Below, in pieces: positions 11,352-23,051 of a stretch of DNA of 64,000 nucleotides. Source of the DNA: Elmis aenea (lineage: Eukaryota; Arthropoda; Insecta; Coleoptera; Elmidae); contig OX393580.1 in the NCBI GenBank assembly GCA_947652605.1, forward strand, positions 13,226,159-13,290,158, given 5' to 3'. The position numbers and the translations under genes were made by a program. Within the stretch, counting starts at the first letter, position 1. Each line of letters opens with the position of its first letter. The notes beneath the pieces are model-generated. The model was not told where the DNA came from, made no database searches, and saw only the letters and a list, made by a program, of their open reading frames with translations.

Positions 11352-12015
11352 ACAGGGTGTTCAACATTTAATTTTCCTTTAACACAAATTCAGACCACTA
11401 CAACTCGTTTTTTTCAAATACAATGCCCAAACTTTTTTTTCATTTTCTAATGCAAAATTACATTCTGCATCAATCTGTATTAGCGTTTTCAAACCTATCT
11501 GCAACAATTTTCGAGTTATTAAGAATTTTTGATAAAGTTGAGAAATTGCAACATTTTTAAATAGTAAGCCTTGGAAATGACAACAAATGCCAATATTAAT
11601 AACTATAAACCACTTTTATTGCGTTTGTCTGAAGTATCTATGATAATGGAATATCAGCAGTATTCAAACACGGATATTTTGAATATTTATAATTATCGCA
11701 TTTCAAAATTGCGCGAAAGACTGCTTTTCCATACATATAAAATATATTGTTTGTATATTTTACCCATAAATGCTATTTTTTGGTACGTTTGACCTTAGAT
11801 ATTTAATAGAAATTCCTATAGCACCTTTATCCGGGGAGCTGCTGCCCTCTGGGCCCCCCGCAGCTCTCTCTTACGGCTCACTTTTTGTGTCTAGAGCCCC
11901 CGTAGGTCATTTTCTAATTGCACTATTACCATGCCCCGTTTGAAATTAGCCAGTCTTATTTTTGCAAATTAAAACAATATCCCCCCTGAAATATTTTTCT
12001 GCGTACGCCACTGCT
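11352..12015. repeat. Element fragments: foldback end and a hAT-like end
   Basis: TTACAGGGTGTTCAAC at about 11351 resembles a foldback terminus. A GC-rich stretch at 11825-12013 ends GCGTACGCCACTG, whose complement CAGTGGCGTACGC is a typical hAT-type start. Neither has a recognised partner, so the region is a patchwork of decayed elements. Confidence 0.4.
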
Positions 12016-12987
12016 TCCCACAGACAACCGTTCACGTTGCGATCCAAAACTCAACTCCTATGTTTTTAAAAAAACTTTAATGGTATATAAAGTTTATTTT
12101 TCTCAAAAATATGCCATCGAATTTTAATAAATAGTTTGCTTTTTTAAGAATACTGTGGTTGTTTGTCGTAAAAATCGTTTTTGCGAATGTTATTTACGCC
12201 ATTTTACAAAACTGGAGTTGATTAGATTAACTGAAGCGACACTTTCAACTTTTTACACACACAGATACACATCACAAAATTTATGCGGAAAGTCAGCTAA
12301 TTTAACAATAACAAAAAATGAAATATACTAATTTTGCCTCTATTATCCAATCATTCCTTGATTATTAAAAGTGGTCTTATGTCTATTCAATGTCAAAAAA
12401 AGTTAAAAGTTGAGAATTTTTATCACCTCAGCTAGACTTTAAAACGGTAAAATGAAATTAACATAGTTTTTGTGAAGTAACCTTTTGATCGGGGGAGATA
12501 ACCCTAAGATATTTTCAATTTAAGGGGTCGAGCTGTTTGAAGTAGTTTTTATTGTTTCTTTCAGTAGACGACAGAGCAGACTTTTTTATGTGTTAGCAGG
12601 TGCAGATATAGGTAAATGGTAGACGGTAGACATTATGTTAACAATCTGTTCCTGGTTTTTATCGTTGTATGTAATAAACAATCATAATTTAAAATAAATG
12701 TATGTGCGTGCATATAATTGTTTTTATTCAACAGTTCGAGTAATTGACCGGAGGCAATTTACAAACTATCTTTTAAGCATTATTTCAGCAAAAAATGCTT
12801 TTGTAGTTATATTTTTTTTAAAGATTTTTAACGCACATCTGGTACGACTGTAAAAAGTATACCAATCAAGTTATTAAAATCATCAGCCATTTTTTGGTCA
12901 TTTAAATTATATATTTTGCAAAACAGATTTTAAAAGCGTATGTTTAAATAAAGGAAGTGGCTATATGTCCGCCGACGAAATAGCTTA
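12016..12987. other. AT-rich stretch, nothing recognised
   Basis: No gene, tandem array or paired terminal repeats were seen. Confidence 0.5.
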
Positions 12988-13653
12988 TACAGGGTGGTCC
13001 ACTTTTTAGTAGCAGGACTTTAACAGTCGATAGAAAAACTTATTTTAAAGCGAATATTCCATATCAACATTCGTCCAAAAACGCTTCATTTTAAAGATAC
13101 AGGGTGTTGAAATTTTCCAAAAAATAACGATAATGTTTAACCGTTTCTCAACCAGTAGATATATTTAAACCAAATTTGGTATACAGCTCCACCTTACAGG
13201 TTACCACAATTAGTGAAAATTTCAAGTCCCACAAGCAACCAGTGGCAGAGTTGTGGGGGTTCAGTTTCAATAAATTTTATAAAAAACTAGTACGGACCTG
13301 TTCAAAATCAAACTCGAACTTGTTTTTGACTAGAGCATTTTATTATAAAAGGATGAAAAATTTACAAAAAAGTCCAAAAACCTAAAAAATGACTGCACTT
13401 AGGTATAGGGAATGCTAATAAAAGTCCCTCTAAAATAACGTTTTAAATCCAAATACTCAATAAAAAATAGAACATTGTATTTGAAATAAGAAAGTAGACA
13501 TCAACTTCCGGTATTTCCGGAAGTGTCGCCATATTGAAAATATTTTCAATAAACAGATCAGATGCCATTATGGTCATAACCAAAATTTCAGATCCATACC
13601 CTTTTTCATTCTTCATATATTTTTAAGTACCGGTCTCAATCAATCACCCTGTA
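12988..13653. mobile_element. Element with TACAGGGTG / CACCCTGTA ends, 666 bp
   Basis: The ends match the foldback elements, but the inverted similarity is short, so this is not a full palindrome. A second TACAGGGTGTTG motif lies inside at about 13099, and a palindrome ACTTCCGGTATTTCCGGAAG at 13504-13523. It may be two overlapping decayed insertions. No transposase remnant was recognised. Confidence 0.55.
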
Positions 13654-13680
13654 TAATATAGTTTATAGTATATTAAATAA

Positions 13681-13915
13681 CAAGAGTTGTAAGAAGCTTA
13701 TTACGTACGAGTGGAAAAGGTGCGCACGGAGCCGCATAGCGGCGAGTGCGTAATTGCTTTACAACTCGTGTTATGTAGCTTACTTTTTCTACGGACACAT
13801 AATACATACGATCTTAACGGCTTTTTGGTTAATATATACATGTAATAACGTTGTCTAGTCAATTTTGATGTAAGCCTACTTTGCCATTTCTAGACAAGTG
13901 TGCGTTTTGCTTACC
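13681..13915 (-). repeat. Right arm of the 180/235-bp inverted repeat, with extra GC-rich cassette
   Basis: This is the reverse complement of 10883-11062, plus about 46 bp at 13705-13750 that is strikingly GC-rich and contains the hairpin GCCGCATAGCGGC. It ends GTGTGCGTTTTGCTTACC. Confidence 0.75.
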
Positions 13916-14136
13916 GAGTGTTATAACTCTAATATTTATTCATTATTATAGATAGCATACACAAGATTAAAAATCACAACATACGCTATTTGTGTCGCAA
14001 TTTTTAAACATAATATTAAAAGAAGAAGTATTAATATACAAGAAACAACTTTAGGCCAATGTAAAATAATCTGTAAAAACTACGTTATAAATAAAAACAA
14101 TCACATTTCAAATAACATTTGTGATATGCTTGTATG

Positions 14137-14212
14137 CGGCGAAAAATTGTGGCGGCGAAGAATTGTGGCGGCGAAGAATTGTGTAGGCGAAGAATTGTGT
14201 AGGCGATGAATG
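14137..14212. repeat. Minisatellite, about 15-16 bp unit, ~5 copies
   Basis: Tandem copies of the unit GGCGGCGAAGAATTGT and near variants (GTAGGCGAAGAATTGT) lie in otherwise AT-rich DNA. No open reading frame of note spans it. Confidence 0.8.
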
Positions 14213-14529
14213 TTCCTAGACCCCAAAATAGAGCAACACACGGCTACATTTTTAAACCTAAAGTTTAATCATTGTTTTAAATTTCAACAGATGGTTTGCT
14301 CGTCGACTTTTCACGACAAAAAAAGTTTTTAAGTAAACTATCCAAATTGTATCTACGTTAAAATTTAACAATGGCTCCATGGCGACACACACTGCAACGC
14401 GCCCGAACAACATTATTACTTGAATTTTTAAAATTATTATTCAAAAAGAGTACATATCATTCACTAAACACAATAATATCTTTTGTTTCTCCAGCAAGTA
14501 CATAAAAAAGTAAAGTACCTAAGTACAAT

Positions 14530-15794
14530 GGGTCGTATGCATAAAAGCAAGTAAAAGCTTTTACTACTGATTTTGCAAGTAAATACTCGGTTCCGTATGC
14601 ATATAAAGTGTAAGCATTTACTAGGAGTAGTATTTACTTAATTTTCAGTAAATACTTAAAAACCGTATGCATAACATGGAGTATTTACTTAAAACTTTAA
14701 GTAAATACTAGTACAACCTCAAGTCTGCCTGTCACCGTACTTATTTTAGCATCAGTTTTAATCATGGTGTTGTTCATGCAAGTTAAAGCTCTTAAAATCT
14801 TTCAAAATCGACGAAATCGCGATTGTCGACAATATCGTGCACTATTCAGTAAAAAAAAACGTCGCTTCGAGTACCTGGCAGAAACATTCTTGGACAACGT
14901 GGACGAAACCAGAGGTGGTGCTCTTTCACGGAAGGCTGGATCAAATTTCCAAAAAATGTACACACGTCGAAATACTCAGACCACCAGAGCACGCCGACGA
15001 ATATATCAATAGAAAATCCAAGCCTTCTATTAACGTTCAAGCTACTTGTGATAGCAACGAATTATTTAAGTGTTGATGCTACCAATCCAGTCTGTATTTA
15101 CTCATAACAGTCGGGTGTTACGAAAATCTGGATTAGTTTAAAAGATTGCAGTCATAATTGCCGACGAGGGATATTGAATCGCTCCGTGGATTATGACACC
15201 ATACAGGAATCCGGATAATGATGTCCAAAAGCATTACAACAAAATACATGCAAAAAACAGAGTTTGCAATAATTCCGTCAGTTATCGTAAGTTGTTTTAT
15301 ACTCCACAACGTAGCAAAGCACCTAGGTGATAACACATTCGATGAAGAAGATCGTTAACTATAATCTTAGTGTCGAAGAGGAGGAAGGCCAACACGACGA
15401 AGAGAATGACATCAGGCGAGCTGGCATAAGGAATAGAAAAAACATTGCACAATTACTAAACGGCACTTAGTTGAGAAAAAAATTTGGTCTAAAAGTTTAT
15501 AATACTCCTAGTAAATTCTAACAAGACACCATTTATTGTTTTGAATCTAAAATTATAAAAATTCTTAATAACAATCAAATTATGATTTTAACATGGACTG
15601 TTACAAATGCTATTCTTTTCTTGTGATTAACCACGACAATATTTGAATCATTCAGTAAAAGCTAGTAGTATTTACTTAAGATTTTCCAGCATTTGCTACC
15701 TAGTACTAGTAAAAGATTATGCATATGACATCTCGCATTTACTTTTACTTATACTTAATACATAAGTATTCACTTATTTTTATGCATACGGCCC
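14530..15794 (+). mobile_element. Decayed PIF/Harbinger element, 1.27 kb, with 3-bp target duplication
   Basis: The terminal inverted repeats are GGGTCGTATGCATAAAAG at the left and a matching TTTTATGCATACGGCCC at the right, flanked by AAT on both sides (14527-14529, 15795-15797). A 3-bp duplication and the internal transposase remnant identify the superfamily. Both ends carry repeated AGTAAATACT motifs in both orientations, probably old transposase-binding sites (inferred). Confidence 0.75.
14837..15440 (+). pseudogene. Harbinger (HARBI1-like) transposase remnant
   Basis: This is a broken DDE-type transposase. In one frame at about 14950-15070 it reads CTHVEILRPPEHADEYINRK followed by SINVQATCD, the block around the first catalytic aspartate of HARBI1-like proteins. 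After a stop at 15075 and a frame change, FAIIPSVIVSCFILHNVA at about 15264-15317 matches the C-terminal helix typical of this family (LHN). Several stops and frameshifts, and the short length against about 350-400 residues for the family, show that it is dead. Intact family members cut and move the element together with a Myb-like partner, which is not seen here. Confidence 0.7.
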
Positions 15795-15797
15795 AAT

Positions 15798-16360
15798 ATG
15801 TGTATAGTTCTATCCAGGGCTTTGTCCTAAAAAGAAAGTTGGTTTATCATGGTTTGTTAGTTTCCTAAATTTATAATAAACTTCGCGAAACAGCATTTTA
15901 AAACTATAAATAGGCCAAAAGAAACATCTTTAACGGAATAGGTAGGTATACGGCGTCACCCGGGTACCCCCAGAAAATGTTCTTTGTAACTACGATAGAA
16001 AGCAATTCATTTCACTACTAGCCAGACGCTAGACAGCTTACGTTTCTAAAATCACGTAGGCCATTCCACTACTGCTACGGTAAGAAGCTTTCTTGTATCA
16101 CGTGCTCGTCTCATTCCGTTAAAATGATATTCTTGTACTATTAAAGGTTTTATTGCAGAAAACAAAAGACAACACAAGTAAAGCATCTCCAACAATAATT
16201 GATTTCGCAGTTTTTAAATTAATACTTTATTTGGATTAATTATTAAACAAAAAACATCCTTAATTAAAACGTTTGAATCGAAGAACATTGAAATTATTGT
16301 TTTATGTTGAATACAAATTAGCAATTAGCAAATAAATTAAACAATGTTAAAAAATATGAT
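15798..16360. other. Intergenic stretch, nothing recognised
   Basis: No coding region, paired repeats or tandem array was seen between the Harbinger and the following TA-flanked element. Confidence 0.5.
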
Positions 16361-16362
16361 TA

Positions 16363-17250
16363 GGGGAAGGTGGTATATACTGGGACACTTTTTTTAAATT
16401 TTGCATAACTTTTGAACGGCTTAATTTGCATACCTCAAATTGATATGAGATATTCATATTGCTTTACTTTATCATTGATTATGCAATAAAATATTTTTTT
16501 AAATAAAGGTACACAAATAGAGGGAGTGTCCCACTATACACCACTTGTCCCCACATAAACCACCCCGTGGTACATTGTGGGACAGCAAAAAATATATTGG
16601 AAATAAAGCATAAGTAATTAAAAAAAGGCTTAATTTTAATATTTAATTTTAAAAACTTTCATTTTTCATGGGCATTTAGACATTGTACTTTGAAAAAACA
16701 AAATGAAATTGAAAATGTTTCTTTGCTCTTTCAGTGCCCCCAAACGTAGTCGGTGCGCTTAACCTACACAGAATTTTTTTTTTTCAACAGTCTTCATTTC
16801 TGTTTTCAGGGAATGGAAATCTAAAGTCGGAAGTCTTTTTTAGCAAAATTTACCTGATTCTCATCATTGTCCCACAATGCACCATGTGATCAGTTTTTAA
16901 AAGCAACGATTTAATGAAAAACATGTATGATTATTTTCAGTTTTAACATTGTACATATCTTTAATATACTGTAAGGTACACCTATGCCAAATTTTCTAAT
17001 TGTTGTTAAATAAATAAAAAAGTTTTAGCACAAAAACTGAATAACCACCAAAAAACAATGCGCAGTTACCAAACATGCCTCACATGTGCAAGTCACTATG
17101 ACATTGTTTACGACACATACTGTAGACAGGATATAATGGGACTGCTTAACCGCTATTTTGATGTAAACAAACTTCATGTACTGGGTAGCAGATGGCCAAA
17201 ATCTCCGTTGTCCCACTATATACCATGTCCCTGTATATACCACCTTCCCC
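16363..17250. mobile_element. TA-flanked non-autonomous DNA transposon, 888 bp
   Basis: Perfect 18-bp terminal inverted repeats, GGGGAAGGTGGTATATAC at the left and the complement at the right, are each bordered by TA. This fits the Tc1/mariner/pogo superfamily. Internal short copies of related motifs (CCACTATACACCACTTGTCC near 16530, GTCCCACTATATACCATGTC near 17210) lie close to the ends. No transposase frame was recognised; a 72-74-codon frame on each strand at about 17030-17280 carries no known domain. Confidence 0.75.
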
Positions 17251-17252
17251 TA

Positions 17253-18289
17253 CGATATAAGTTTTTAACGAAAAAAGATTAAAATAACGTAGCTATGACA
17301 AAAATAGGCTAGACAATACCTTTTTTGTCCATATTTCACTTGTTTAATTAAGTAAATATGTCAATAAAGGAAATTCACATGCTACAATCCACTCCATACG
17401 ATGCAGACGATAGCCAGAGGCGTACCAAATGTGCCGCCTAGTTTGCGATTAGTGACCTACCTTTGTAAAAAGAGTCATGAAGTAATATTTTAAAGTTTTG
17501 TTGTGTTCACAATAGTTAAATTGATCTTACAGTATGAGAAGATTGCTGAGTTCGGTGCACACGAACTGCAAAATTTCTAATTCCATCATATCAACTTTAA
17601 TGACCATACCTTAATCCTACACTCGAACTGCATACAAATATTTACGAACCCTTGATTACAGTGTCGTAGGCAGGAGGGGGTCAGGGGGCTTAGAACATCC
17701 CATACGTTAGCAATAAGTCGTTATAGATCCGGAGAACTGTAAATTTTGTGCTAAAAAAAAGGTCTTCGGCTCTTTTTGCCGTTTATTAAGCCCCCTCCAT
17801 GATGAAACCATCAAACATCCTGCTGCAAAAAGAGAGAAGTGACCTAAAAAAAATAGTTCCTCACCTGTTTTTGCGTTTGTTAACCCCCCCCCATGGAAGC
17901 ATCCTGCCTCATTTGATTCAAAAATTGGACAAAATGGGTTTTTCTCAAATTTTTTTAGTAAAATATCATTTTAGATATTTTATGTTATCTCAAAATATAA
18001 AGCGTAAGAAGTTGCCGTGGAGAAGTGCTTCCAGATTGTCGATATCTTAAAAAATGTAGGAAATAAGGCAAAAAAACGAAAATCAATTTTTTCTGTTTTT
18101 CTTGAATAACTTTTGAACTAAGGGAACAAGTTTACTTTAACGGACTTTGTCAGAAATTGATAAAATTAAGTGGACTAATAAAACTGGACGTCCTGAGCTC
18201 AAATCTGTTAAAATTATTTGGCGCTCTCAATTACTTACCGTAAAAATTCATTATAAAAGTTCCGTTTGACAGTTAGGTTAGGTTAGGGC
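17253..18289. other. Intergenic stretch with poly-C tracts
   Basis: No gene was recognised. GC-rich snippets (17655-17690, 17785-17800, 17883-17893) look like decayed hAT-type ends (CCCCCTCC-type) without identifiable partners. Confidence 0.45.
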
Positions 18290-18530
18290 AAGTATATTTC
18301 CATTTAAAAAATTATAAGTTTACTTCAAATCTCGATAGTCAAGGTCGCTAAAAAAAAATTTGTTTTTAAATTAAGCATAAAACTCTGTATACAAAACCTT
18401 TTTTAAATTGAGTTCTATTTTAGTAAATAAAGAAGTTAAAGTAAATTTTAAAAACGATAAAATTTAATTTTTCGTCTTTAGTGCCAAAAGATATAAGAAA
18501 TCTGATTACACCGGTGTAATTTTCTTTAAA
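18290..18530. repeat. Half copy related to the foldback element at 33553-34229
   Basis: Shared blocks include AGTTTACTTCAAATCTCGATAG, shortened here from the longer match, AATTAAGCATAAAACTCTGT and GTGCCAAAAGATATAAG. Only one arm is present, so this is a fragment. Confidence 0.5.
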
Positions 18531-18549
18531 AAATGGCCCAAGCTTAGCT

Positions 18550-18667
18550 TTCATGCTTAATTCCTTTTTGCAGTTCGAGTATCGACTTAGCGCTCATGCT
18601 TAATTACTTTTTGCAGTTCGTGCATCGACTTGGCTCTAATGCTTAACTACTTTTTGCAGTTCGCGTG
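18550..18667. repeat. 43-bp tandem repeat, about 2.7 copies
   Basis: Each unit contains CATGCTTAATTACTTTTTGC followed by AGTTCGTGCATCGACTTGG, with a few substitutions per copy. It lies in AT-rich intergenic DNA and encodes nothing recognisable. Confidence 0.8.
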
Positions 18668-19552
18668 GTACAGTTTGTGCGCTTTCAATCTAGGCATAGC
18701 AAGTTTAAAATTTCTGCTGTTGTCAATAAAATTATAAATAAAATTTACAATTGAAGTTATTAGATCTTTTAAGACTTTTAAGAGCTAGGCACATTTTTAG
18801 TTTAGATTTTTACAACGGTTTAAAAACTGGTTTCTTTACTGATTTAAACATTGTTTTAACTCTGAAGTCTGTCTGAAATTCAAACAATTAAGCTCCAATA
18901 ATATTAACAATAAATTAATCTCTGTAATAGTCAATTATCAGCTGATTGATTAGTGGTGGGAAGTTACAAGTAGATTACGAAAAGCCGTAAACACAAGTTA
19001 ATAACGTTATCTATAGCATTTATAACGAAGCGGGACACAACGATTTTAATTAATTGTGTTTAATGTCTATTTAAACATGTTTTGTGCTACAAAGGATAAG
19101 AACCATTTTAAAATGTAAGTAAATTTTAACGCTGACTTACATAGTAGTATATATTTGTAATAAATGTTAATTAAATTGGTTTAAATGATTCGTGTTGTAT
19201 ATTTGTATACTCGTATACATGTGTTTAAAAATTACTTTTCCCGTGTATTATATTTTTTTATCAATTTTCTATAAACGGTCACAGCTTTATTAGTAAAACG
19301 ACATAATAAATAATAAAGCTTTAATTACATGTTTTTAACACAATATTTGGAAATATTACGTAAATGGTTAGTGCATTATTATATCATGATTTTGCACAAT
19401 ATGATGTTCATATGACACAACGTTAGTTTTAAGCAAGAAATTCATAACCTCAACAGTGACTGTCAAACTGTGATGGGGATTAAATAAACGATAGATAAAC
19501 AACTGCGACTCGCCGGTGACAAGAGCGGGCCGATTGTAGTACCTAACTGACT
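18668..19552. other. AT-rich stretch, nothing recognised
   Basis: No gene or paired element ends were seen. Confidence 0.5.
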
Positions 19553-19923
19553 TAGGGATTCTGAGTCTCGACAATTCCCGGGACTCGTGACTTTTTTTTA
19601 TCAAAGTCCCGGGAATTCCCGGGACTTCGAGACTTTTGCGAATTTTATTTACGTACTAGAAAATGGTGGTATAACCCGTCAAAAATCACGGTAGATTTCA
19701 TAAATTGCAAGAAATATGATGCAATATTCATATACTGAAAAATCAACATAAATTAAATTTTTATACGGCGATCTTTTTATTTTCAGAAGATATAATATTT
19801 TGCTTGTATTTTAGAAATTAAAATGAAAATAAAATATCTCAACGTAATTTTGTACTATTTTTTAAATTTACATTTACAGATCCCAAAAATATTTGCAATA
19901 GTTTCAAATAAAAATTATTTTTA

Positions 19924-20890
19924 TACAGCATGTTTCTTAAATAATGCGAAAAAATTCGGGAGGTGATTCCTTATCGAAAATTAAGAGGGGTCTTTCAAAT
20001 AAAAATTTTTTTCTTTAGGGTCTCCTTTCATAGTTACACCCCCCTAAAGGGGATCGGTAAAATTGGGTTTTTATTTTATTTCTCAAATTTGGATAAATGT
20101 AGGAGAATGATATTTGGTACCTAGATGTTTTATACTTATTAAAAGGTTTCCCATAGTAAGGAGTTCCCAGAAGGCTGAAAAGTGCGACTCTGCTGGGTTT
20201 TTTTGTAAACTTTTTGGTGGGTTGAAATCTAGCAATTGTTTTTTGAATACTTGATTTCTTTAGAAGTTTTTTTTATTCTTTAACTTTTCTCGTTAAACCT
20301 ACAGTTTTTGAGTAAAAAATTATAAGAATGAACATGAACCATCAAATATTCCAATATAAAACGATTCATTTTGGTGGTTACCTTGGTTTGTTTATGTTCA
20401 TATTGGGTAGAAGTGACGGGTGTAATTCATTTTGACGCAGCGACAACGCTAAAACGGCCGTCAATTCTACCCAATATGAATATAAATATATTCACTCATT
20501 TAATTTTTTACTCAAAACTGTAGGATTTACGAGAGAAACTAAAGAATAAAAAAAGGTTCTAAATAAATTTAACTTCCAAAAAAAAAATTAAAAATTGCAA
20601 AATGTGAACTCATCAAAAAGTTCTGATTAAAAAACCAACAGGGGTCGAACTTTTCATCCTCCTGTGAAGGTGGAAATATTACTATGCGAAACATTTTAAT
20701 AAGTATAAAACTCCTACCAAATATCATTCTCCTACATTTATCTAAATTTTACAAACAAAATAAAAACCTAATTTTACCGATCCCCTTTTGTAACTCCGAA
20801 AGGAGACGTCTAAGAAAAAAAATTTACATAAAAGACCCCACTTAATTTTCGATAAGGAATTTTTTCGCATTATTTAAGAAACACCCTGTA
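19924..20890. mobile_element. Foldback element, 967 bp, near-complete palindrome
   Basis: The left end TACAGCATGTTTCTTAAATA and the right end TATTTAAGAAACACCCTGTA are inverted. The inverted similarity runs inward for several hundred bp (AATGTAGGAGAATGATATTTGG at the left, shortened here, matches the complement near 20725). The centre near 20400-20450 has the block also found split at 5768-7350. There is no transposase remnant. Confidence 0.8.
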
Positions 20891-20903
20891 TATCATAATT
20901 TAT

Positions 20904-21023
20904 GTAACGTTATATAACATAACATTTCATTTTTTTAATGTTATTTATAACGTTATGTAACGAAACCAAATAATAAATAACGTTATACAATTACGTAACG
21001 ATTTAAAACGTTATTCCATCCCT
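20904..21023. repeat. Second copy of the 7401-7528 dispersed fragment
   Basis: It is nearly identical to 7401-7528, rich in AACGTTATATAAC motifs and ending TTATTCCATCCCT. It lies directly after the foldback element. Confidence 0.55.
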
Positions 21024-21146
21024 GATCGTAATCGTGAATCGGTCGTGACAGTTGACAGAACGCGGCTAACTTATATTATTTTTTTTAAATTAAACCATAT
21101 TCACGGATTTTGTTTTTAAAGCATTTATTTTATGAATAAATTATAG

Positions 21147-21188
21147 TATTATTATTATTATTATTATTATTTTTTTTTTTTTTTTTTA
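21147..21188. repeat. (TTA)n microsatellite with T-run
   Basis: About eight ATT/TTA units are followed by a long T-run. On the - strand this would look like an A-rich retrotransposon tail, but no coding part is attached. Confidence 0.8.
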
Positions 21189-21538
21189 AATTTAGTCTTT
21201 AGTCTACAGTAAATAAAATATATATTTCCAAGCAAATACCTATTTTAAATAAAATTAACAATTTTCCATAAAGTTTTATGCATAACAGGCATAAGTAAAA
21301 TGTATTTTAACTTATAAACTTGACAATTCTCCTTAAACTTTAAAACATAAAAATATAAAAATATTTTTGCTAAACTCGTGGCAGTAAAATTTGTTTAAAA
21401 ATTAGAAGTATAAAAAATAAATTTCAGTGTACTGTAACATTGAAGTCTCGTCTCGAGTCTCGAACTAAATGTCCCGGGACTCGAGACTAAGAGAGTCCCG
21501 GGAATTCCCGGGACTTACGTCCCGGGACAGAATCCCTA

Positions 21539-22789
21539 CGTAACTGTCTACAAGTTTTGTAACTCACACGTACTGCCTCGGCAACTTTTTAAGCCGAATC
21601 AGATTCCCTGATCAATTCGTTTTTGTTTTACGACAACCAACTTCATCTGTTGTTATGGGCGCAATTTACCCCCTTGTTTTACTTTAGTTTTAATTTTAGA
21701 CAATTAAAATTTTAAACATGTGATAATATGTGTAAAAAAACGGATTTTCTCAACATATGTAACCTTTTGTTTCAGTTCCGGTTTGACCCTAACTTTGTTA
21801 TTTCAAAAGAAACACCCTGTATTTTTACATTTTAGTAAAGAGGAAGCAATTTTGAACACAAATGCACTGTTTTAGTTAATTTTTATAATATTATATAAAA
21901 TATGTTCATTCCTTTTTTGTTGTTGTTGCTAAAGGTTTTATTGAATTTTTAGTTGTTTATGATCATTTTGAAAAAAGCCAACACAAAAAAAGCATTTGTT
22001 TTGTTGCTATTGGGTGTAGTCAACTATGATTATTACGGTACCTCACCAAAACCCTACAATAATTTCAAATTTAAATGCCTGCTCCTAATAAAAATACCAA
22101 GTTATTGGTATTGTCGAATTCGTCAGAAAATACTCTTAATACCCGCATGCGCCACTATCGTTCCATTTAAAAAAATTGACTTTTTGATCAATTAAATTTA
22201 TGAAGGTCACAGCACAGCCCACTTACTTGGGTCTTAAAAATTAACTAAAATAGTGCATTTGTAATCATGTTTATATAATTAGATTACTGGGAAATTTTTA
22301 GACTTTTTAATTAAATGACTATAGTAATTAAACATAAAACAACGATCATTTGTTTTGTTGCAGTTACGAGTATGCACAGTGTACTGCGATTAACAGGATC
22401 TCTTAATAAATCTTCGCAATAATTTGAAGTTTTTGAAGCTGGCTCTTAATAAAAATACAAGTTATTGGTATCGATCGACTCGTTAGAAGATGCTCCATTA
22501 AAATAACCGCCAGTACCACCATAACTCCATTTAAAAAAATTGACTTTTTGTCAAAAAACCAATTCCGCAACCTTCAAAGTCGATTAAAGTAACCTAAATG
22601 TCATTTAAAATTTACAAAAACGTTTTTTGGACAATTGTTGACATAATAAAAATCAATTTGTGCCGGTCACGGCACCCTTAATAAAAAACTAAATTTTGTT
22701 TCAAAAATTTTTTGAAGTTATAAAAATTAACCAAAATATTGCAGTTGTATCCGAAATCGCTTCCTCTTTCCAAAAATGTAAAAATATAC
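21539..22789. other. AT-rich stretch with a diverged internal duplication
   Basis: No gene was recognised. Two stretches, about 22070-22200 and 22430-22560, share TAAAAATACAAGTTATTGGT and TTTAAAAAAATTGACTTTTT in the same orientation, so this is an old direct duplication of about 360 bp period. A CACCCTGTATTTTTAC motif near 21811 is an isolated foldback end. Confidence 0.45.
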
Positions 22790-23039
22790 AGGGTGTTCCA
22801 TTTAAAATAACAAAGTTGGGGTCATTTCCGGCGAAACCGGAAGTGGAACAAATGTGTGCATGTGCCCAAAAAGCCTGGTTTTTTGCACATATCATATGTC
22901 TAAAATTTCATTTATCTAAAATCAAAACTAAAGAAAAAAAAGAGGGTGTACCACAATTCATTTACACCCGGTATGTTTAAAATCAAAACTAAAGAAAAAA
23001 GTGGGGTATACCGTATACCAGAATTCATTTACACCCGGT
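22790..23039. repeat. Foldback half-element with CCGG palindrome and short duplication
   Basis: It starts TACAGGGTGTTCCATTTAAA (22790) and carries ATTTCCGGCGAAACCGGAAG at 22824-22843. At its right part a block of about 60 bp (AAAATCAAAACTAAAGAAAA ... ATTCATTTACACCCGGTAT) is tandemly duplicated at 22918-22975 and 22978-23040. The LINE at 23052 is inserted at its right edge. Confidence 0.55.
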
Positions 23040-23051
23040 ATAAATTAGATT

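Larger units (their letters stand above)
19553..21538. mobile_element. hAT-like element rich in TCCCGGGA palindromes, about 2 kb
   Basis: It begins TAGGGATTCTGAGTCTCG and ends GTCCCGGGACAGAATCCCTA, inverted over the outer 11 bp. Both subterminal regions carry many copies of GTCCCGGGAATTCCCGGGAC and GAGTCTCGAGAC-type palindromes. The flanks share an imperfect TAACTG-type direct repeat, as expected of an 8-bp duplication that has decayed. No transposase was recognised. A foldback element (19924-20890) and another fragment (20904-21023) are nested inside. Confidence 0.6.
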
